In this document: positions 21,428-25,981 of the stretch, in pieces
Layout of the letters: each line of letters starts with the position of its first letter
Numbering within the stretch: position 1 is the stretch's first letter
Virus record (IMG/VR): IMGVR_UViG_3300046758_000204
Location: 1-25,981 of that record
Origin: a virus
Strand: one strand, 5' to 3'
DNA length: 25,981 bases
Position numbers and translations under genes: made by a program
Notes under the pieces: model-generated
The model's input: the letters and a program-made list of their open reading frames with translations, nothing else
Told to the model about the DNA's origin: nothing
Databases searched by the model: none

Positions 21428-23650
21428 TTATGCGTCTCCCTTTAATGTATTTATTTCTTGTTTTAATTCTTTAATTGCTTCAACTAATAGCGGTATAATT
21501 CTTTCGTATTGTACCGTCATATAGTTTTCACCTGATGCACTATACTCTTCAAATATACCTGCTTCTTTGTCTTCATTTTGTGCAATGTCAAATGGTGCAG
21601 GTAACACTACTTCTGGTAGTACTGCTTGTACTTCTTGTGCTAGTAATCCTGCTTGTAATTCATCACCTTCAAATCCGTTTTCTTTAGCAAGCTCGTTTAC
21701 TTTGTAAATTACGCCATTTAAACTACAAACTTTTTCTAATGCGTTTTCAATATTACCTTGAACATCTTTTAAACGTGCATCTGAATAGTTTGAAACGATA
21801 TTACCTGTTGCACGTATTTGTCCAGCACTGTTTGGATCTGCTGTGTTAACACCAATACAACGTATACTTGTCATATTCTTAGATGCGTCAATAACATCTG
21901 AGCCGCCCATTCTGAATGCTCCAACGTTTATGTTACAGCCTACGTCATCTAAAATTTGGAACCAAACTTTATTGCTGTCTTCTGGCTCTCTAAAGTCTAA
22001 CCCTTCAGGAGTTGCTCTAATTTCTGCATCAACACCTGCGTCACTTGATCCGTTAAATGTAATACTTGGATTAGCAGTACCGTATAAATTAATAAGGCCT
22101 CGGTTAATATTTAGTATACCATTCATAGTATGTGTATCACTTGTAGCATTACCTAGTGTACCATTACCATTATAACTAAAGGTGCCGCTTGCACTTAGAG
22201 ATGTAAACGATCCACTTGATCCTGATATTGACATATTACTAATTGTACCACTGCCTGGGCTAAGTGTTAACGAACTAGCAGGTGAAATAGTAACTGTTCC
22301 TGTACCGCTTGGTGATAGTGTTACAGTTTTATTTGCTGGACTTAGTGTAACAGTATTGTTAGCGTCTAATGTTGTAAATTGTCCAGAAGCTCTTGATACG
22401 TTACCAATTGAACCTACAAAGCCGCCTCCTGAATAAACACGTTTAGCAATACTTGCACCACCTTCTACTCTTAAAATTCCGTTGTCACCGTTTGCACTTG
22501 ACGAATCTGTAGTACCTGTAATATCAACAACACCACTTGCTGTAACTGTAGTTGCTGTTACTGTGTTACTACTTACGTTACCAATTGGTCCTTGGAAACT
22601 TCCTGCATAAATTGCACCACTTGCACCAATGCCACCAGTTACAACTAGTGTACCTGTTGTAGTATTAGTTGATGCTGTGTTTGCAGTAAACGATGTTGCA
22701 CCACTTGATGTTAAAGATGTAAATGCACCAGTATTAGCGTTACCATTACCAACTGGTCCGTTAAGTGATCCTGCATAAATTGATCCGCCTACGCCAATAC
22801 CGCCAGTTACAACAACAGCGCCACTGCCTGTTCCTGAACTTGCAGTTGCAGAACTAAGTGTTGTATTACCACTTGCATTAAGTGTAGTAAATCTACCTGT
22901 ACCTGCTGTAGTAGCGCCAATGTTCATACCATCAATATTACCTGCTGAGTCTGAACTAATAGTTACCGTATCAGCTGATCCAATTACTACAGGCCCTTCA
23001 GGATCAATAGTTACTGAACTAGTTGCTCCTGTTGGTGATATATTAATTGACTGTCCTGCGGCAGTAAATGTTAAGTCTCCTGGAAATGCTGTTGGTTTAC
23101 CAGCTTCACCAAGTGTAATTGTTCCTGTTGATGATGCTAAAACTAAATCACCGGCCGGTCTAATAGTTGCAGTACCGCCTGGCTGGACGGCAACGGAGGA
23201 TTGAGGACTAATGTCTACTATACCTGTCCCGGTTGGTTTAATTTCTATGTTTTCATCTACTGGATTCAATTCAACTTTGCCATCTGCATTTAGCAAGTCG
23301 TTTGTTGTTAACGGAAGTTCAAATACTGTTGTACCTGCTAACGCACTTGTTAGTACGTAGTTTGCGCCATCTGATGTTAATTGATATGTTGAGTTTGTTG
23401 GAATATCTACTGATACTCCAAGTGTTACACCGTTACCTGTAATTTGACCAGCGGAGGTAGTCAGTGTAATCATACCGTCAGTTGCATTATAAAATGTTTG
23501 TCTACTGCCTGGAAAAAACACTGGACTTACCATTGTAACTTCGTACCCAGCTGTTCCAGTTAAACTAATTATGCCTCCAGTGAAAGCGTAAGTAAAATCA
23601 GTTTCTCCTGTTACTTCCAGTGTCTGCGGTGCTGTATTATAACGTGCCAT
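21428..23650 (-). CDS. Tail fibre protein with C-terminal S74 intramolecular chaperone
   Basis: 740 aa. Residues 1-110 form a likely attachment part (MARYNTAPQTLEVTGETDF). Residues about 130-500 are a long Ser/Thr/Gly/Val-rich beta shaft with short repeats (TVTISP, TLSPSGT) and three longer copies of a GxLxVTGGIGxxGxIYAGxxxGPIGN module. Residues about 620-740 are a Peptidase_S74 chaperone: the cleavage-site Ser623 in NYSDARLKD, LNGVIYKVNELAKENG, LLAQEVQAVLPEVV, YMTVQYERIIPLLVEAIKEL and a terminal coiled-coil-like helix. Such domains trimerise the fibre, then cut themselves off at the Ser. AGGGGA precedes the ATG. Confidence 0.88.
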   Translation of the reverse strand: MARYNTAPQTLEVTGETDFTYAFTGGIISLTGTAGYEVTMVSPVFFPGSRQTFYNATDGMITLTTSAGQITGNGVTLGVSVDIPTNSTYQLTSDGANYVLTSALAGTTVFELPLTTNDLLNADGKVELNPVDENIEIKPTGTGIVDISPQSSVAVQPGGTATIRPAGDLVLASSTGTITLGEAGKPTAFPGDLTFTAAGQSINISPTGATSSVTIDPEGPVVIGSADTVTISSDSAGNIDGMNIGATTAGTGRFTTLNASGNTTLSSATASSGTGSGAVVVTGGIGVGGSIYAGSLNGPVGNGNANTGAFTSLTSSGATSFTANTASTNTTTGTLVVTGGIGASGAIYAGSFQGPIGNVSSNTVTATTVTASGVVDITGTTDSSSANGDNGILRVEGGASIAKRVYSGGGFVGSIGNVSRASGQFTTLDANNTVTLSPANKTVTLSPSGTGTVTISPASSLTLSPGSGTISNMSISGSSGSFTSLSASGTFSYNGNGTLGNATSDTHTMNGILNINRGLINLYGTANPSITFNGSSDAGVDAEIRATPEGLDFREPEDSNKVWFQILDDVGCNINVGAFRMGGSDVIDASKNMTSIRCIGVNTADPNSAGQIRATGNIVSNYSDARLKDVQGNIENALEKVCSLNGVIYKVNELAKENGFEGDELQAGLLAQEVQAVLPEVVLPAPFDIAQNEDKEAGIFEEYSASGENYMTVQYERIIPLLVEAIKELKQEINTLKGDA
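22400..22858 (-). repeat. Three diverged copies of a fibre-shaft module
   Basis: Encodes fibre residues about 265-301, 325-357 and 386-417. Each has a T/S-G-x-x-V-V-T-G-G-I-G segment, then IYAG (YSGG in the third) and GP(V/I)GN or GSIGN. Spacing is about 60 residues. Copies one and two are close; the third is more diverged. Confidence 0.75.
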
Positions 23651-23669
23651 TTATAGTTCCCCTGTCTAA

Positions 23670-23990
23670 TTATGTTGTCGAAGTTTCGATGCCGTATACT
23701 GTAATACCAACGTCATTAGAGTTTACATTTGCTACTATATTTAGTCCGCCTTGCATTACTAAGCCAGTACGTTCAAACACACCGTTTGGAATAATAACTG
23801 TATTCCATTCAATCCATTCTTCCGCAGTTGGCGTTGCTGTTGTTGCCATTGCTAGTTTCATCGAAATTGATGTTGTATTTCTGTTTGTAATTGATACATT
23901 CGCTACGCTATACGTTCCTACCGGTACTGTGTAAACAGTGGTATCTGTATTAGCTGTTAGATCCTGTACTCCTAATCTTCCTGTTGCCAT
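23670..23990 (-). CDS. Small beta-rich virion protein
   Basis: 106 aa, no named family recognised. The sequence alternates hydrophobic and polar residues (TVYTVPVGTYSVANVSITNR, GLNIVANVNSNDVGITVYGIE), typical of a beta-sandwich, with no cysteine or membrane segment. Similar small proteins occur in tail-fibre operons of marine T4-like phages, to my knowledge without known function. The ATG at 23990 has GGAG 10 bases upstream, formed at the end of the previous gene 15 bases away. A fibre connector or decoration protein is a reasonable guess. Confidence 0.75.
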   Translation of the reverse strand: MATGRLGVQDLTANTDTTVYTVPVGTYSVANVSITNRNTTSISMKLAMATTATPTAEEWIEWNTVIIPNGVFERTGLVMQGGLNIVANVNSNDVGITVYGIETSTT

Positions 23991-24005
23991 TTTGTTTTAT
24001 CTCCG

Positions 24006-25981
24006 TTATCTGCTTAAGAAGTATCCAAGTGCTACGGGTGCTCCGTCAATACCACCTGTAAAGTTCATTTTCGCTTTAATATTTAGCTGTCCGCCGCTTG
24101 TAGTTGTTATTTCATCGTTTGCAATGAATACAACACCCGCTGTTAGTGTGTTAACGTTCAGGCTACTTTGTCCACCACCAATCTGTGCGGTAATGTACGA
24201 TTTAATTGCTCTTTGTGTTGGAACAATATTATCACTGTTTTCAGTAAAGAATGGATCTGTACTAAACTGTGTAATAACTGCCGAGCCAATACCAACAGCA
24301 ATACCACCAAGTTGCAATGACTGCAATCCTGCTAAGTTAAATGCGTCAGCATCCAATGTCGCAGTACCAGTGGACTGCTGAACACCAAACAAACCGCCAA
24401 CGTTAAAGTTACCATCTTGGTCAGTACTTGTAAAGAATACTCGTCCGCCACTTGAACTAAATTGCTGAGCCGCAATACTAGCAGTTGTAATGTCAACAAA
24501 TGGATAGTTTGTTTTAGCTTGGTTACCAGTACCAATATACAAGAAGTCATGTCCTGTTAGACGTACTTGCGAGTATTTGTTAGTTGTAGTAATTAATGTT
24601 CCATCTTTTGGAGCATTTAATACTGTTAATCCTGGACTAACTTGGAATGTTGCTGTATAACTGCCTGCTTGTCCAATAACATTACTAATTGTAACTAATT
24701 TATAGTAACTACCGTCAATGCCAGCAAATTCAACATTTGATCCAGGTTCTGGTAATTCAAACAACCCTTTTACAGCAATGAATGTGCTTGGCTGATACAA
24801 GTCTGCGTTACCGTCGCCTGCTAGTTCTGCTGTTGCTGTTGTATAACCAGTTCCTCTATTAGTAAATGTTGGGTTACTTAACGCACCACTTCTAATTCTA
24901 GGATTAATTGCCGCATCAATTGTTGAATTTGGATCTGTAATAGTTACTACTGGACCTGCTTCAAATGTTACAGTTCCAATATTATCTGTTGAAACAGTTG
25001 TAATATCAAAACTTGCGCCACCTGATGTCAAACTTACTTCAATGTCATCTCCTGACAATGCGCTAATATAGTATAGTGTTTCACTATCTAAACCAATAGT
25101 TTCTAAAGTAGTGCCATCAAATGTAATTGGTTGTCCAACATACATGTTTGTTGTATCACTTAAAGTAATAGTGTTCGATGCTGTTGTACTTGCAACAGTT
25201 CCTATTGGGTAACCGTTTCCTGGTTCTCTTAAGGTTAGTGTTGTAATAGATCCATCTGCAATATATACTCTACCAATTGGCGTTGCGCCAGTTTTAATAT
25301 ATGCCGTTGCATTGTTTGCGCCATTTGATGCACCTATCCAAAGCGGATGTCTATTAGGACTACCAAATGCAAATGCTTTGTAAGTTTCTGATCCACTTTC
25401 AAATCTAGGCTCCCATAATAAACCATCTTGCGATGATGCCCAGTCACTAGTACCTGCTCTTGATGCAAGGAATAATCCTTGACCATATTCGATACTAGTC
25501 CAATCTGATGTGTACATGTTTGCTAATGTTGTACCTTCTGTTGCCCATGTTGCGCCTTCGTCAACACTTACTGCATAGTCTCCACTAGCACTAATTGCAA
25601 CAAATCTACCGTTACCATATGTTATATCTAACCAATCAGTTGAACTACCTGGTAAACTACCTCCAGCGATCCAAACAATACCGTTAGTTGATGTTGCTGT
25701 AAATCCATTATCATTCAATGCACAAAACTTTGTAGCGCCATATGCTAGTGCAACAAAGTTGCCTGCCGCTGGTGTTGTAATATCTCTTGAAACCCAAGTA
25801 GATCCATCAGTTGACGTTGCCGCACCTCCAGTGCCGCCAGCGCCACCAACTACAGAATAAACTCCGTTACCAAATGCAATGTCAGTATATACTGAACTTG
25901 GTAATGCTGTACCTGCTGTCCAAACTGCATTATCAGCTGCCGATAATGGCAAGTAAGCATTATTAGTTGACCCTACAGCTA
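24006..25981 (-). CDS. Tail-fibre-like structural protein with Asp-box repeats (partial, N-terminus off window)
   Basis: The frame is open to the right edge; a TTG at 25952 is not accepted as the start because reading continues upstream (AVGSTNNAYL before it). About 657 residues are visible. The right part carries four Asp-box (BNR-like, SxDxGxxW) motifs about 40 residues apart: STDGSTW, STNGIVW, SVDEGATW and SQDGLLW, each followed by a YGNGxFVA-type strand, suggesting beta-propeller blades like sialidases or binding propellers. The C-terminal part (from about 470) has FFTSTDQDGNFNVGGLFGVQ, LGGIAVGIGSAVITQFSTD and SDNIVPTQRAIKSYI. Role: probably a host-binding fibre or baseplate appendage. 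Enzymatic activity is not evident. Confidence 0.8.
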   Translation of the reverse strand, partial: AVGSTNNAYLPLSAADNAVWTAGTALPSSVYTDIAFGNGVYSVVGGAGGTGGAATSTDGSTWVSRDITTPAAGNFVALAYGATKFCALNDNGFTATSTNGIVWIAGGSLPGSSTDWLDITYGNGRFVAISASGDYAVSVDEGATWATEGTTLANMYTSDWTSIEYGQGLFLASRAGTSDWASSQDGLLWEPRFESGSETYKAFAFGSPNRHPLWIGASNGANNATAYIKTGATPIGRVYIADGSITTLTLREPGNGYPIGTVASTTASNTITLSDTTNMYVGQPITFDGTTLETIGLDSETLYYISALSGDDIEVSLTSGGASFDITTVSTDNIGTVTFEAGPVVTITDPNSTIDAAINPRIRSGALSNPTFTNRGTGYTTATAELAGDGNADLYQPSTFIAVKGLFELPEPGSNVEFAGIDGSYYKLVTISNVIGQAGSYTATFQVSPGLTVLNAPKDGTLITTTNKYSQVRLTGHDFLYIGTGNQAKTNYPFVDITTASIAAQQFSSSGGRVFFTSTDQDGNFNVGGLFGVQQSTGTATLDADAFNLAGLQSLQLGGIAVGIGSAVITQFSTDPFFTENSDNIVPTQRAIKSYITAQIGGGQSSLNVNTLTAGVVFIANDEITTTSGGQLNIKAKMNFTGGIDGAPVALGYFLSR

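Noticed and set aside
22400-22858. Regular repeats considered as a CRISPR-like array
   Set aside because: They are diverged, in frame and encode a fibre-shaft module. No array of identical repeats occurs in the window.
21843-24381. Plus-strand frames opposite the fibre genes
   Set aside because: Antisense shadows of repetitive Ser/Thr/Gly-rich coding sequence. No ribosome binding sites.
1-25981. tRNA or rRNA genes, insertion sequences, integrase or attachment sites
   Set aside because: None could be recognised by eye. Gaps between genes are all under about 120 bases and are accounted for by promoters, leaders and terminators.

Overview
The window reads as part of the genome of a marine T4-like myovirus. 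It is AT-rich and tightly packed, with 1-4 base or 'TAATG' gene junctions. It carries recognisable T4 morphogenesis genes: both terminase subunits (large one only as a start), head completion nuclease gp4, tail sheath gp18, tail tube gp19, neck proteins gp13 and gp14, and sheath terminator gp15. T4-type late promoter octamers (NATAAATA and variants) precede many of them. No photosystem or other host-diagnostic gene is visible, so the host, perhaps a marine alphaproteobacterium or picocyanobacterium, stays open.

Layout. Positions 1-6707 (minus strand) hold sheath, tube, a second tube-like protein, an unknown, gp4 and gp16, running into gp17 at the left edge. Positions 6825-7974 hold an HNH nuclease on the plus strand, then a dNMP-kinase-like gene and a small unknown on the minus strand. 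Around 9040-9064 an almost palindromic double late promoter fires gp13 leftwards and gp14-gp15 rightwards. A Nudix gene follows.

Positions 12070-19604 are an accessory sugar island. The plus-strand operon starts at a near-perfect sigma70 promoter and encodes HldE, HldD, a ManC-like cupin, two tandem 2OG-Fe(II) oxygenase-like proteins and a GmhB-like phosphatase. It meets a minus-strand operon of a GT9 heptosyltransferase-like protein, a NodU/WapO-type O-carbamoyltransferase and a third oxygenase-like protein, driven by a consensus late promoter. Together these would make ADP-L-glycero-D-manno-heptose, transfer it and probably carbamoylate and oxidise the product. Only the first step (GmhA, sedoheptulose-7-phosphate isomerase) is not seen; the cupin is a candidate substitute.

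Positions 19732-25981 (minus strand) are the tail-fibre module. From upstream to downstream it has an Asp-box fibre-like protein cut by the right edge, a small beta-rich protein, a fibre with a C-terminal S74 self-cleaving chaperone, an extraordinary 41-cysteine glycine-rich protein, and an acidic tail-assembly-chaperone-like protein, closed by a strong terminator.

A second thread is regulatory. At several genes without a Shine-Dalgarno sequence (411-aa tube-like, HNH, gp14, and less exactly Nudix) the late octamer begins exactly 13 bases before the ATG, which places the expected transcription start on the A of the start codon. hldE shows the same geometry with a sigma70 promoter. This suggests leaderless mRNAs alongside ordinary leadered ones.
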